Positions 51,674-59,906 of a stretch of DNA of 64,000 bases are shown here, piece by piece. Each line of letters starts with the position of its first letter. Position 1 is the first letter of the stretch. The stretch covers positions 3,966,001 to 4,030,000 of the forward strand of contig NZ_CP102845.1 in the NCBI RefSeq assembly GCF_013307435.2. Direction: 5' to 3'. The position numbers were made by a program, and so were the translations under genes. The stretch is from Microvirga terrae. Lineage in GTDB: Bacteria; Pseudomonadota; Alphaproteobacteria; Rhizobiales; Beijerinckiaceae. The notes beneath the pieces were generated by a model. That model worked only from the letters and a program-made list of their open reading frames with translations, did no database searches and was not told the origin of the DNA.

Positions 51674-51807
51674 GATTCACCTAGATCGTCGCTGGACAGG
51701 TCAAGAAAGAACGGCCTCTTTAGCCGACGCGGCGTCAGGGGGGAAGACCTCTTGATGCGGGTTGAGACGATCCGGTCGGCTTGTGCTGTCCCTCGGGCCT
51801 CCACACC

Positions 51808-51880
51808 GCGTCATCACCGGGCTTGTGCCGGAGCCTCACGGGATCGGGATGGCCGGAACAAGCCCGGCCATGACGCAACA
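51808..51880. repeat. dispersed palindromic repeat, family A
   Basis: Inverted pair TCATCACCGGGCTTGTGCCG and CGGGATGGCCGG...AGCCCGGCCATGACG between fabI and the DnaJ-like gene. Confidence 0.8.
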
Positions 51881-51895
51881 GGGTGACGTCAGCCC

Positions 51896-52843
51896 CTACT
51901 TGGCCTTCTCCGAGCGTCGCTTGCGGGCGTAATCCATCAGGTCCTCGTCCACCACCTCGGGCAGCCTGATCTCCGTCGTCACGAGCAGGTCGCCGTGCCC
52001 GGTCTTGGTGGGCAGGCCCTTGCCGCGCAGGCGGAAGGTGCGGCCCGAATTCGTCATGGGCGGGATCTTCATCTCCACCGATCCGGTCAGGGTCGGCACC
52101 CGCACGGGACCGCCGAGGACCGCCTCCTCGATCTCGACCGGCAGGCGCAGGCGCAGATCGGACCCGTCCGGGGTGAAGCGCTCATGGGGCGCGAACGCGA
52201 TGGTGAGCAGCGCATCGCCGGGATCGATGCCGGGCGCGCCCTGGCCGAGGCCGCGCAGGCGGATCACCTGGCCGTCGCTGACGCCCTTCGGGATCACCAC
52301 GTCCACGTCGCGCCCGGTGGAGAGCCGGATGCGCTTCTTGGCCTCCTGGGCGACCTCCTCCAGGGTCACGGTCAGGGTGGCGGAGACATCCTCGCCCTTT
52401 TGCGACCGGGCGCGGCCCTGCCGGGTGCCCTCGCCGCCTGAACGGAAGGCATCGGCGAAGAACTGGGAGAAGACGTCGTCCCCGAGATCAGCCCCGAAGG
52501 TGCTCCGGCTCGACCGGCGCGAGCCGCCGCCGAACCCGGAAAAGCCGCTGAACCCGGAAAAATCTTCCGACCGCGCCCCGCCGCGCCCGCCGCCGAAGCC
52601 CTCGAAGCCCTGGAAGCGCGGCTTGCCCTCCGCGTCGATCTCGCCCCGGTCGAACTGGGCACGCTTCTGGGCGTCGCCAAGGATTTCGTAGGCCGAGTTC
52701 GCCTCGGCGAACTTGTCCTTCGCCTTAGGATCGTCCTTGTTGCTGTCGGGATGGTAGGTCTTGGCGAGCTTGCGGAACGCCTTCTTGATCTCCGCTTCGC
52801 TCGCGGAGCGGGATACGCCTAGAACGTCGTAGGGGTTTCGCAT
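51896..52843 (-). CDS. CbpA/DnaJ-type co-chaperone
   Basis: 315 residues. J domain at 1-70 with HPD in [16 protein letters not shown], a Gly/Phe/Ser/Arg-rich linker (about 75-145, with [13 protein letters not shown]), and a DnaJ C-terminal substrate-binding domain (about 150-300, with [40 protein letters not shown]). The zinc-finger of true DnaJ is missing, as in CbpA. Stimulates DnaK ATPase and presents substrates. Confidence 0.93.
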   Translation of the reverse strand: MRNPYDVLGVSRSASEAEIKKAFRKLAKTYHPDSNKDDPKAKDKFAEANSAYEILGDAQKRAQFDRGEIDAEGKPRFQGFEGFGGGRGGARSEDFSGFSGFSGFGGGSRRSSRSTFGADLGDDVFSQFFADAFRSGGEGTRQGRARSQKGEDVSATLTVTLEEVAQEAKKRIRLSTGRDVDVVIPKGVSDGQVIRLRGLGQGAPGIDPGDALLTIAFAPHERFTPDGSDLRLRLPVEIEEAVLGGPVRVPTLTGSVEMKIPPMTNSGRTFRLRGKGLPTKTGHGDLLVTTEIRLPEVVDEDLMDYARKRRSEKAK

Positions 52844-52875
52844 CGTGAATCCATGAACCGTCGGATGGGGAGCCT

Positions 52876-52992
52876 AGAGCATCGGACCCAAAAGTGGACT
52901 GGCACTTTTGGGATCCATTCCGATGCTCATCCTCTGAGCCCGCGCATCGTTCGGGGCGGAAAACCGGATCCACTTTTCCGTGCGATGCGCTG
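52876..52992. repeat. dispersed palindromic repeat, family B
   Basis: Two hairpins: AGAGCATCGGACCCAAAAGT...ATTCCGATGCTC and GCGCATCGTTCGGGGCGGAA...CCGTGCGATGCGC, in the gap between divergent co-chaperone and lipoprotein transcripts. Confidence 0.8.
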
Positions 52993-53076
52993 GAGCTCAA
53001 CGGGTTTGACGGTCATATGGGCGAAGTGTTGCCCGTTTGCAACGCCTCGGCCGCTGACAGCTTTACCTTGCCAAGG

Positions 53077-53586
53077 TCAGACCTTGGCCTGGGCCTTGAT
53101 CGGCTTGACGTCCTTGATCGCCCATTCGCCGCCCGAAGGCCGGCAGGCCGTTCCGTTCAGGGAGGCGGAGGACGGACCGCTCAGATGGGCCGAGAAGGTG
53201 CGGCAGATCTCGTCGTTCTTCACGAAGGGCGCGCCCATCGGGGTGAAATTGCCCTTCATGCTGGTGGCGGGGTTGTCCCAGGACACCAGCGTGCCCGGCC
53301 CCTGCGGATCGAGAGCGACCGCCAGGGCCGCCTTGGCCCGGCGCCAATCCTCCTCGTCGAGATCGGCCGACAGGGGAGTGACCGCCTTGGCCGCGAGGGC
53401 GCCGGTGGATTTGGGCCCCTCGTCGTCCAGGGCGGACAGACCGAAGGAGAAGCTGCATGCGCCCGTGGACAGGGCGATCAGGCCCACGGCCAGCAGCTTG
53501 ATGGCTTCGCTCCGGACAGCATCTGATCTATAACGGCGCGCATTGATCCGCGTCACGCGTCGGGTCCCCCCAGAACCTAAAGTCAC
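53077..53586 (-). CDS. surface-antigen-like lipoprotein
   Basis: 169 residues (159 if GTG 53556 is used). A basic N-terminus, a hydrophobic segment (IKLLAVGLIALSTGAC) with Cys as probable lipid site, then a domain like the RT0821/Lpp0805 surface antigens: AALAVALDPQGPGTLVSWDN, ICRTFSAHLSGPSS, LNGTACRPSGGEWAIKDV. The WxNPxTxxxGxxTP and GxACRxxxGxW patterns are characteristic. Outer-membrane or periplasmic. Divergent from pdxH with only 15 bp between annotated starts, which favours the shorter start. Confidence 0.78.
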   Translation of the reverse strand: MTLGSGGTRRVTRINARRYRSDAVRSEAIKLLAVGLIALSTGACSFSFGLSALDDEGPKSTGALAAKAVTPLSADLDEEDWRRAKAALAVALDPQGPGTLVSWDNPATSMKGNFTPMGAPFVKNDEICRTFSAHLSGPSSASLNGTACRPSGGEWAIKDVKPIKAQAKV

Positions 53587-53601
53587 AGAACGAGATAAGC
53601 A

Positions 53602-54210
53602 TTGAACCCGTTAATAACCGGTGACTTCACTGAATCCGAAGAGCCCTTCGCGCTCTTCAAGGCCTGGATGGCGGAAGCCGAGGCTTCGGAGCCGAACGAT
53701 CCCAACGCCATGGCGCTGGCGACCGTCGACGAGACCGGGCTGCCGAATGTTCGCATGGTGCTCCTCAAGAGCTTCGACGCCGACGGCTTCGTGTTCTACA
53801 CCAACACGGAATCGAACAAGGGTCAGGAGCTCCTGGGCCAGAGGAAGGCGGCGCTCGTCTTGCACTGGAAGAGCCTGCGCCGCCAAGTGCGGGCCCGCGG
53901 CCCGGTGACCCTGGTGAGCGACGAGGAGGCCGACGCGTATTTCCAGAGCCGCCCGCGCGACAGTCGCATCGGCGCCTGGGCGAGCCAGCAGTCGCGCCCG
54001 CTGGAGAGCCGCTTCGCCCTCGAGAAGGCGGTGGCGCTCAACACGGCCAAATACGCCATCGGCGAGGTGCCCCGCCCGCCCCACTGGACAGGCTTCCGCA
54101 TCGCGCCGGTGTCGATCGAGTTCTGGCAGGACAAGCCGTTCCGGCTCCACGACCGGGTCGTCTTCACCCGCCACGGCGACGGGTGGCGCAAGGTGCGCCT
54201 GTATCCCTGA
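53602..54210 (+). CDS. pdxH: pyridoxamine 5'-phosphate oxidase
   Basis: 202 residues from TTG 53602 ([20 protein letters not shown]); the next in-frame ATG would cut the conserved N-terminal helix, so the TTG is preferred. FMN-binding [37 protein letters not shown], and the C-terminal signature [20 protein letters not shown] are visible, as is [14 protein letters not shown]. Makes pyridoxal 5'-phosphate using FMN and oxygen. Closely followed by the SDR gene. Confidence 0.94.
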   Translation: MNPLITGDFTESEEPFALFKAWMAEAEASEPNDPNAMALATVDETGLPNVRMVLLKSFDADGFVFYTNTESNKGQELLGQRKAALVLHWKSLRRQVRARGPVTLVSDEEADAYFQSRPRDSRIGAWASQQSRPLESRFALEKAVALNTAKYAIGEVPRPPHWTGFRIAPVSIEFWQDKPFRLHDRVVFTRHGDGWRKVRLYP

Positions 54211-54282
54211 TCTCATCGAGCGGCATGGACCCCGATCCTGAACCGGGATAAGGGTCCAGGCCCTCCCACGCGAGAAACCCAG

Positions 54283-55035
54283 ATGTCCTCCCCCAGCAAT
54301 TCCCGCCGCATCATGCTGCTCACCGGCGCCAGCCGCGGCATCGGGCATGCCACCGTCAAGCGCTTCTCCGCGGCCGGGTGGCGGGTCATCACCTGCTCGC
54401 GGCACGGCTTTCCGGAAAACTGCCCGTGGGAGATGGGGCCGGAGGACCACCTCCAGGTCGACCTGGCCGACGCCCAGGACACCCGCCGGGCCATCGCGGA
54501 GGTCAAGGAGCGGCTCGCCGCCGAGGGCGGGTGCCTGCATGCGCTGGTCAACAACGCCGGCATTTCCCCCAAGGGCGAAGGCGGATCCCGGCTCGGCACC
54601 CTCGACACCCGCTACGAGGACTGGCTGCGCGTCTTCCAGGTCAATTTCTTCGCCTCGATCATGCTGGCCCGCGGCCTGCAGGACGAACTCACCAAGGCCA
54701 AGGGCTCGGTGGTCAACGTGACCTCCATCGCGGGCTCCCGGGTGCATCCGTTCGCGGGCGCGGCCTACGCGACGTCCAAGGCGGCGCTCGCGGCGCTGAC
54801 CCGCGAGATGGCGGCCGATTTCGGCCCCCTGGGCGTGCGCGTCAACGCCATCTCGCCCGGCGAGATCGACACCGCGATTCTTTCGCCCGGGACGGAGAAG
54901 ATCGTCGAGCAGCTGCCGATGCGGCGCCTGGGAACGCCCGACGAGGTGGCCAAGGCGATCTATTTCCTCTGCACGGAGGCGAGCTCCTACGTGAACGGCG
55001 CGGAGCTCCACATCAACGGCGGCCAGCACGTCTAG
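54283..55035 (+). CDS. short-chain dehydrogenase/reductase
   Basis: 250 residues. Classical SDR: TGASRGIGHATVKRFSAAG (TGxxxGIG), NNAGISPKGEGGS, catalytic Ser in VVNVTSIAGSRVHPF, and YxxxK in AAYATSKAALAALTREM. The C-terminus LCTEASSYVNGAELHINGGQ is usual. NAD(P)-dependent; substrate not deducible. Located 72 bp after pdxH on the same strand. Confidence 0.92.
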   Translation: MSSPSNSRRIMLLTGASRGIGHATVKRFSAAGWRVITCSRHGFPENCPWEMGPEDHLQVDLADAQDTRRAIAEVKERLAAEGGCLHALVNNAGISPKGEGGSRLGTLDTRYEDWLRVFQVNFFASIMLARGLQDELTKAKGSVVNVTSIAGSRVHPFAGAAYATSKAALAALTREMAADFGPLGVRVNAISPGEIDTAILSPGTEKIVEQLPMRRLGTPDEVAKAIYFLCTEASSYVNGAELHINGGQHV

Positions 55036-55150
55036 AGCATCGGACCCAAAAGTGGACCCACTTTCGGGATCCATTCCGATGCTCCAACCTCATTGAAGAG
55101 CGCATCGTTCATGCGGGCAACCGGATCCACTTTTCCGCACGATGCGCTGG
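55034..55150. repeat. dispersed palindromic repeat, family B
   Basis: Begins at the stop codon of the SDR gene: AGAGCATCGGACCCAAAAGT...ATTCCGATGCTC and GCGCATCGTTCATGCGGGCA...CCGCACGATGCGC. Nearly the same as the copy at 52876. Confidence 0.8.
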
Positions 55151-55161
55151 ACGGGAGATCC

Positions 55162-55593
55162 ATGCACCTGCGGCATCCAGCACGAAGCCCGATGCAAGCC
55201 GTCATGGCCGTGCTGCTCTTCGGCGCGATGCAGCCGGCACAGGCCCAGGAGGCGCCCGAGAAGAACCCCTTCGCCGATCCCGACATGCAGCCCTCCTACC
55301 GCGCGCAATGCCACGAGGTCCGGGAGCTGACCAAGGATCGGGAGACAGGCGCGACCCGGGTCGACTTCAGCGTGACGGGCCCGCTCGCCCTCGTGCATTT
55401 CGACGGCACGCTTGCCTATCTGGGCCTGTGCGGCAGCGGGACCGATCCGAAGGTGCTCTGCGTCACGTATCAGACCAACGACATGAAGGTCGGTGACGTG
55501 GTGACGGTCGCGGGCGGCTACGGCCGGCCCAATGCCGACTTCATCGTCCTCGACCCGTGCCTGGCGCAGCGCCCGGAAGAGCCTACGGAGTAG
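55162..55593 (+). CDS. secreted hypothetical protein
   Basis: 143 residues; the start at 55162 is supported by GGGAGA 5 bp upstream. A Sec signal (AVMAVLLFGAMQPAQAQEAP) is followed by a beta-rich domain (VDFSVTGPLALVHFDGTLAY, GDVVTVAGGYGRPNADFIVL) with four Cys (QCHE, LCGS, LCVT, DPCL) likely in disulphides. The VGDVVTVAGGY segment resembles an OB-fold. Periplasmic, function unknown. Ends just before the convergent citrate-synthase-like gene. Confidence 0.7.
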   Translation: MHLRHPARSPMQAVMAVLLFGAMQPAQAQEAPEKNPFADPDMQPSYRAQCHEVRELTKDRETGATRVDFSVTGPLALVHFDGTLAYLGLCGSGTDPKVLCVTYQTNDMKVGDVVTVAGGYGRPNADFIVLDPCLAQRPEEPTE

Positions 55594-55600
55594 GCCCCGT

Positions 55601-56671
55601 TCACGCCGCCTGGGCGGGCCAGGTCCCGACATAGCGCGACTGCGGCCGGATGATGCGGCCGGTGCGGCTCTGCTCGATGGCGTGCGCCACCCAGCCGGCC
55701 GTACGCCCGGCGGCGAAGAGCGGCGTGAACCCTTCGCGCGGGACCCCGAGGGCGTCGAGCAGGACGGCGGTGTAGAACTCCACGTTGGTGTCGAGTCGGC
55801 GTCCGGGCTTGCGGCGCTCAAGGGCTCTGAGGGCCGCGGCCTCCACGGCCTCCGCGAAGGCGATGCGGTTGTGCCGGCCCTTCAGCCGACCGACGGCGCC
55901 TTTGAGCACATCCGCCCGCGGGTCGCGCACCCGGTAGATCCGGTGGCCGAAGCCCATGAGACGCTCGCCTCGGGCCATGGCATCGTCGAGCCAAGCATCC
56001 GCGTTCTCGAGCGACCCGATGGCGTCGAGCATGTCGAGCACCGGACCGGGTGCCCCGCCATGCAGGGGCCCCTTGAGGGCGCACAGCCCGGCCACGACGG
56101 CGGACAGAATGCCGGCCTGCGTCGAGGCCACCACCCGGGCCGTGAAGGTCGAGGCGTTGAGCCCGTGGTCGATCACCGTCACGAGATAGGTGTCGAGGGC
56201 CTGCGCCTCGTCGGGCGCTCCTGGCGCGTCGCGCATCATGCGCAGGATGTCGGCCGCATGAGGGGCGGACGCATCCGGCTCCACCGGCGCAAGGCCCTGC
56301 GCACCCCGCACGGCCATGGCCGCCGCGACGCCCGCCGCACCGACCGCCAGGGCTGGATGGCCCTCCTCCGCGTCGGGCAGGCCCGACAGGAGCAGCCGCA
56401 TGCCCTCGATGGGCGTGAGACCGGCCAGCCGGGGAGCCAGCAGCGCCAGATGACCCCAGGCCCGTGCCCGCGCCCGGCCGAGCAGCGCCCGGGGATCGGC
56501 GGCGATGTCCGGCACCAGTCCGGTCCAGAGCATGGCGACCACATCCTCGAAGGACACGCGACCGGCCAGTTCCTCCAGATCGTATCCGCCTATGATCAGA
56601 CGGCCCGCCTGGCCATCCACATGGCTGAGAACGGTCTCGGCCGCCACCACGTCGTCAAGTCCGATACTCAT
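55601..56671 (-). CDS. citrate synthase family protein
   Basis: 356 residues. It keeps the citrate-synthase catalytic triad: His in VTVIDHGLNASTFTARVVAS, His in GFGHRIYRVRDPRADVLK, and Asp in RRLDTNVEFYTAVLLDALGV. Also GPLHGGAPGPVLDMLDAIG. It is shorter than canonical GltA (about 430) and similar to citrate/2-methylcitrate-synthase-like proteins that occur in pairs in Hyphomicrobiales. Divergent from a paralogue with a helix-turn-helix N-terminus, 75 bp away. Substrate not certain. Confidence 0.88.
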   Translation of the reverse strand: MSIGLDDVVAAETVLSHVDGQAGRLIIGGYDLEELAGRVSFEDVVAMLWTGLVPDIAADPRALLGRARARAWGHLALLAPRLAGLTPIEGMRLLLSGLPDAEEGHPALAVGAAGVAAAMAVRGAQGLAPVEPDASAPHAADILRMMRDAPGAPDEAQALDTYLVTVIDHGLNASTFTARVVASTQAGILSAVVAGLCALKGPLHGGAPGPVLDMLDAIGSLENADAWLDDAMARGERLMGFGHRIYRVRDPRADVLKGAVGRLKGRHNRIAFAEAVEAAALRALERRKPGRRLDTNVEFYTAVLLDALGVPREGFTPLFAAGRTAGWVAHAIEQSRTGRIIRPQSRYVGTWPAQAA

Positions 56672-56735
56672 GCGCTTTCTCCTTGCTGCAGGAGAATTTC
56701 GCGCCGGTCTTGCTCTTGGGTCAATCTTGAATCAA

Positions 56736-56749
56736 CATATCAACATATG
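56736..56749. promoter_or_regulatory. inverted repeat at the start of the HTH-citrate synthase
   Basis: CATAT-CAAC-ATATG (56736-56749) overlaps the ATG at 56747 and is part of a direct repeat of CAACATAT. In the 75-bp gap between two divergent citrate-synthase-like genes it is a reasonable binding site for the fused HTH domain. Weak evidence because the arms are only 5 bp. Confidence 0.4.
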
Positions 56750-57874
56750 GATACCCGCTCCCTCGATCTCGCCTCCGCCGGCGAGGCCTCGTCCCGCCTC
56801 GGCATCAGCCGGGCGAGCCTCTATGCCTATGTGAGCCGGGGCCTGATCCGCTCCTTCGCGTCGCCGCATGATCCGCGGCAGCGCCTCTACTCCGTCGAGG
56901 ACGTGGAAACGCTGGCCGAGCGCAAGGTCCGCTTCCGCCGCCCCGCCGTCGCGGCAGCGACCGCGCTCGACTGGGGGCTGCCGGTTCTGGAGACGGGCAT
57001 CACGCAGATCACCGACGGACGCCTGTTCTATCGGGGACAGGACGCCGTCGCGCTCTCCCGGACCGCCACCCTCGAGGACATTGCGCGCCTCCTGATCGGC
57101 GCGCTGGATGACGATGCCTTTCACCATACGTCCCGGATCCCAATGCCCCTGGGCGGCCCGGTCATCGGCCTCCACGCCTTCGTGGCGCAGGCCGTCCGCC
57201 TTCTGGCCGAGCCGGCCCTCAGGGAGACCCGGGCCACGGAGGTCGCGGCGATCCTGCGCCTCGTGGCGGCTGCCGCCGGTGGCGATCCGGGCGCCGAACC
57301 CCTGCACGCGCACCTGGCCCGGGCCTGGGGGGCTTCTCCACAGGCCGCCGACACGATCCGGCGCGCCCTCGTGCTGTGCGCCGACCACGAGCTCAGCTCG
57401 TCGGCCTTCGCGGTCCGGGTCGCGGCCTCCACGGGCGCGTCCCTGCGCCACGCGGTCATCGCCGGTCTCGTCACCCTGAGCGGCCCGTATCACGGGGGAA
57501 TGACGGAACGGGTCAGGGCCTTCCTCGACAATCCCGGGACGACACCCCGGCCGGCCTTCGGGCATCGCCTCTATCCGGACGGCGATCCCCGCGCGAAGGC
57601 TCTCCTGGAGAACGTGCCGCTGCTCGCCTCGGACGCCACGACCCTCAGGGCCATCGCGGCCGGCGGGAGCACTCCCAGCGTCGATATGGCCCTCGTCATG
57701 ATGGAGCGCGCCTATGGACTGCCGGTCGGGGCTGCGTTTACGGTCTTCGCCATCGGACGCACGGCCGGGTGGCTCGCCCACGCCATCGAGCAGCGCAGCC
57801 AGGCGGCCCTCATCCGGCCGCGGGCCCGCTATGTGGCGGCGGACGATTCCTCGGCCCGGATCTTCTCCCCATGA
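56747..57874 (+). CDS. citrate synthase homologue with N-terminal helix-turn-helix
   Basis: 375 residues. Residues about 8-55 form a MerR/excisionase-like HTH (SAGEASSRLGISRASLYAYV, SRGLIRSFASP). Residues about 75-370 are citrate-synthase-like: the first His in LVLCADHELSSSAFAVRVAA (HEL instead of HGLN), GPYHGGMTERVRAFLDN, GHRLYPDGDPRAKALL and VDMALVMMERAYGLPVGAAF. The Asp position of the triad is in PSVDMALV, so catalysis is possible. The HTH suggests a regulatory or autoregulated enzyme. Its stop overlaps the NUDIX start (ATGA). Confidence 0.88.
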   Translation: MDTRSLDLASAGEASSRLGISRASLYAYVSRGLIRSFASPHDPRQRLYSVEDVETLAERKVRFRRPAVAAATALDWGLPVLETGITQITDGRLFYRGQDAVALSRTATLEDIARLLIGALDDDAFHHTSRIPMPLGGPVIGLHAFVAQAVRLLAEPALRETRATEVAAILRLVAAAAGGDPGAEPLHAHLARAWGASPQAADTIRRALVLCADHELSSSAFAVRVAASTGASLRHAVIAGLVTLSGPYHGGMTERVRAFLDNPGTTPRPAFGHRLYPDGDPRAKALLENVPLLASDATTLRAIAAGGSTPSVDMALVMMERAYGLPVGAAFTVFAIGRTAGWLAHAIEQRSQAALIRPRARYVAADDSSARIFSP

Positions 57875-58320
57875 CCTCAGACCGCCTCTACCCGTCCCGC
57901 CCGATCCTCGCCGCCTCCGTGGCGGTGATCCGGGACGGGCGCATCCTGCTCGCCGCCCGGGGCAAGCCCCCGAGCGAGGGATTGTTCTCCCTGCCCGGCG
58001 GCATGGTCGAGACCGGGGAGACCCTGGGCGAGGCGGCGCTTCGGGAACTTCGCGAGGAGGTCGGGGTTGAGGCCAAGCTTATCGGTCTGATCGCCCCGGT
58101 GGAATTCATTGAAAGGGACGAGAAAGGCCATATAAAGCATCACGTCGTCATCGCCGCCCACGCCGCCCGCTGGGTTTCGGGCGAACCTCAGACAGGTCCG
58201 GAAGCAAAGGAAATCCGTTGGGTCACGGAACGGGACATCGCCGATCTGCCGATGACGGCAGGGCTCACCGGAATACTGGAACAGGCCTTCCAGCTCGCCC
58301 GCCAGGATTCAACGCCATGA
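57871..58320 (+). CDS. NUDIX hydrolase
   Basis: 149 residues with a complete Nudix box (GGMVETGETLGEAALRELRE then EVGV: G-x5-E-x7-REL-x-EE-x-G-V). Upstream ILAASVAVIRDGRILLAARG is typical of ADP-ribose or house-cleaning nucleotide pyrophosphatases. It is translationally coupled to both neighbours: ATGA overlaps with the HTH-citrate synthase upstream and with the TIGR02301-like gene downstream. Confidence 0.93.
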   Translation: MTSDRLYPSRPILAASVAVIRDGRILLAARGKPPSEGLFSLPGGMVETGETLGEAALRELREEVGVEAKLIGLIAPVEFIERDEKGHIKHHVVIAAHAARWVSGEPQTGPEAKEIRWVTERDIADLPMTAGLTGILEQAFQLARQDSTP

Positions 58321-58916
58321 GACGCGCGGGCCTGCTCCTCGTCGTTCCGGCCCTGTGGCTCGCAGTGCCTCAGCCGGCCACGGCCCAGGGCTTCTTCGAG
58401 CGGCTGTTCGGCCTGCCGCCGCGGCCGCAGCCGGGCCAGCCCGTTCCGCCGCCGCAGTACCGGCCCGTGCCGCAATCCCAGCCCCAGTTCCGCCCGCAGC
58501 CCCAGCCGCAGCAGCAGCGGCGTCCCCAGCCGCAGCAATCGCAGAGGCCGGCCGCCACTCAGCAATCGGCGCCGCAGCAGCAGGCGGAGCCCGCCCCGAC
58601 GGTCGAGCCGCCGGCCGCCCCCTACGAGAAGGAATTGCTGCGGCTCGCCGAGATCATGGGCTCCCTTGCCATGCTGCGCCCCCTCTGCAGCGCCCCCGAC
58701 GGTTCGGAATGGAACCGTCGCATGCAGGTCCTGCTCGAGGCGGAAGGCACCACGCCGGGCCGCCGCGAACGCCTGGCCGGGGCCTACAACAAGGGCTACC
58801 AGGCCTATGCCCTCACCTACCGGGTCTGCACGCCGTCGGCCCAGGAGGCGTCCGTTCGGTTCCTGAGCGAGGGCGAACAGCTCGCCCGCAACATCACCGG
58901 CCGCTACGGCGGGTGA
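58317..58916 (+). CDS. exported Pro/Gln-rich TIGR02301-family protein
   Basis: 199 residues with a Sec signal (GLLLVVPALWLAVPQPATAQ), a long Pro/Gln/Arg low-complexity region (about 35-95), and a helical C-terminal domain with the conserved EKELLRLAEIMGSLAMLRPL, CSAPDGSEWNRRMQVLLEAE and RLAGAYNKGYQAYALTYRVC. This matches my memory of the TIGR02301 family of alphaproteobacteria, whose function is unknown. Overlaps the NUDIX stop by ATGA. Confidence 0.85.
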   Translation: MRRAGLLLVVPALWLAVPQPATAQGFFERLFGLPPRPQPGQPVPPPQYRPVPQSQPQFRPQPQPQQQRRPQPQQSQRPAATQQSAPQQQAEPAPTVEPPAAPYEKELLRLAEIMGSLAMLRPLCSAPDGSEWNRRMQVLLEAEGTTPGRRERLAGAYNKGYQAYALTYRVCTPSAQEASVRFLSEGEQLARNITGRYGG

Positions 58917-58952
58917 GAGCAAGGCGCCGCACGTCTCTCGTAGCGACACCCC

Positions 58953-59045
58953 GTGTCATGGCCGGGCGTATCCCGGCCATCCGGATTGTTCTTGGCTCTG
59001 CGGCCGTCCGGTCGGGATCACCGGGACGAGCCCGGTGATGACAAC
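58953..59045. repeat. dispersed palindromic repeat, family A
   Basis: GTGTCATGGCCGGGCGTATC...CCATCCGG and GGGATCACCGGGACGAGCCC...GGTGATGACAA, between the TIGR02301-like gene and the next gene. Confidence 0.78.
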
Positions 59046-59218
59046 GAAGGATCCAGAGGATGCGGCACGGGTGTTGCAGGGATGCCTCTTATCCACATTT
59101 TTCGGAAATGTCCCCCTCGCGTTAACCTCCTTGCAAGGTGATGCTGGCGGCGGGCCGGCGCGACGTCTAGAAACGACTCAACCGAACTCGCGCGCCGCCC
59201 CTCGAAGGGGCCTGGATC

Positions 59219-59482
59219 ATGAACGACAACGACGTCCCTCTCACCGAGCTGCCCGAACTCAGCGCCCTCAAGCAGGCGGCCCTGAGCTATGTGACCGAGG
59301 CCTTCGCCGAGGCCGAGCTCGACGGGCTCGACGGCGACTGCATGGCGCAGGCCGCCCTCTTCGCGGCCTTTACCGAACTCGTCGCCACCTATGGCGAAGA
59401 TGCCGTTGCGGAATATGCATCGACGCTCGTCGACAAGATCCGCAGTGGCGCATTCTCCATGGTGGGTGCGCTGAAGCATTGA
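59219..59482 (+). CDS. small acidic hypothetical protein (87 residues)
   Basis: An all-helical acidic protein: LPELSALKQAALSYVTEAFA, MAQAALFAAFTELVATYGED, AVAEYASTLVDKIRSGAFSM. Composition and helix pattern look like a conserved small protein of the order, but I cannot name it. It stands alone between two repeat-containing gaps; the start ATG at 59219 has only a weak GGGG upstream. Confidence 0.7.
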   Translation: MNDNDVPLTELPELSALKQAALSYVTEAFAEAELDGLDGDCMAQAALFAAFTELVATYGEDAVAEYASTLVDKIRSGAFSMVGALKH

Positions 59483-59598
59483 GGGCGCGGCCCCTCAAGA
59501 ATCCCACCCGAGAGACATCGGCTCATCGAACGCCGTGCTGCTGATCCCATCCTGCGGAAGGAGATCCGGCGTGGTTCAGTCTGAGTGAAACCTTTCCC

Positions 59599-59745
59599 GT
59601 CATGGCCGGGCGTGTCCCGGTGATGCTACGCAGAGCGTGTAGCGCACATCGGACGATCACCCTGCACGTCATCACCGGCCTTGCGCCGGTGTTCCCGCTA
59701 CTGTGAAGCGCCGCGCTCTCCTGGCCGGGATGGCCGGGACTGATC
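59599..59745. repeat. dispersed palindromic repeat, family A (diverged, multiple half-units)
   Basis: GTCATGGCCGGGCGTGTCCC, then CGTCATCACCGGCCTTGCGC and GGCCGGGATGGCCGGGACTG in the gap 59483-59906. No gene was seen in that gap otherwise. Confidence 0.72.
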
Positions 59746-59906
59746 CCCTGATCAAGTCCGGAGACGGCCATGCTGTGCGGAGGGGGCCAGGACGTGGAGG
59801 GTGTCAGGAAGAACAGCGGGTTGGCGGGAAGTCAAAAAGCTCACTCCGATCTGGTTCGGATCCGGCAGCCGACGGCTTGAACGGCAAGAGTGTCATCCCC
59901 GACGCA

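Noticed and set aside
53611..55074. Minus-strand open frame of 487 codons
   Set aside because: Runs antisense through both pdxH and the SDR gene, so cannot be a real gene.
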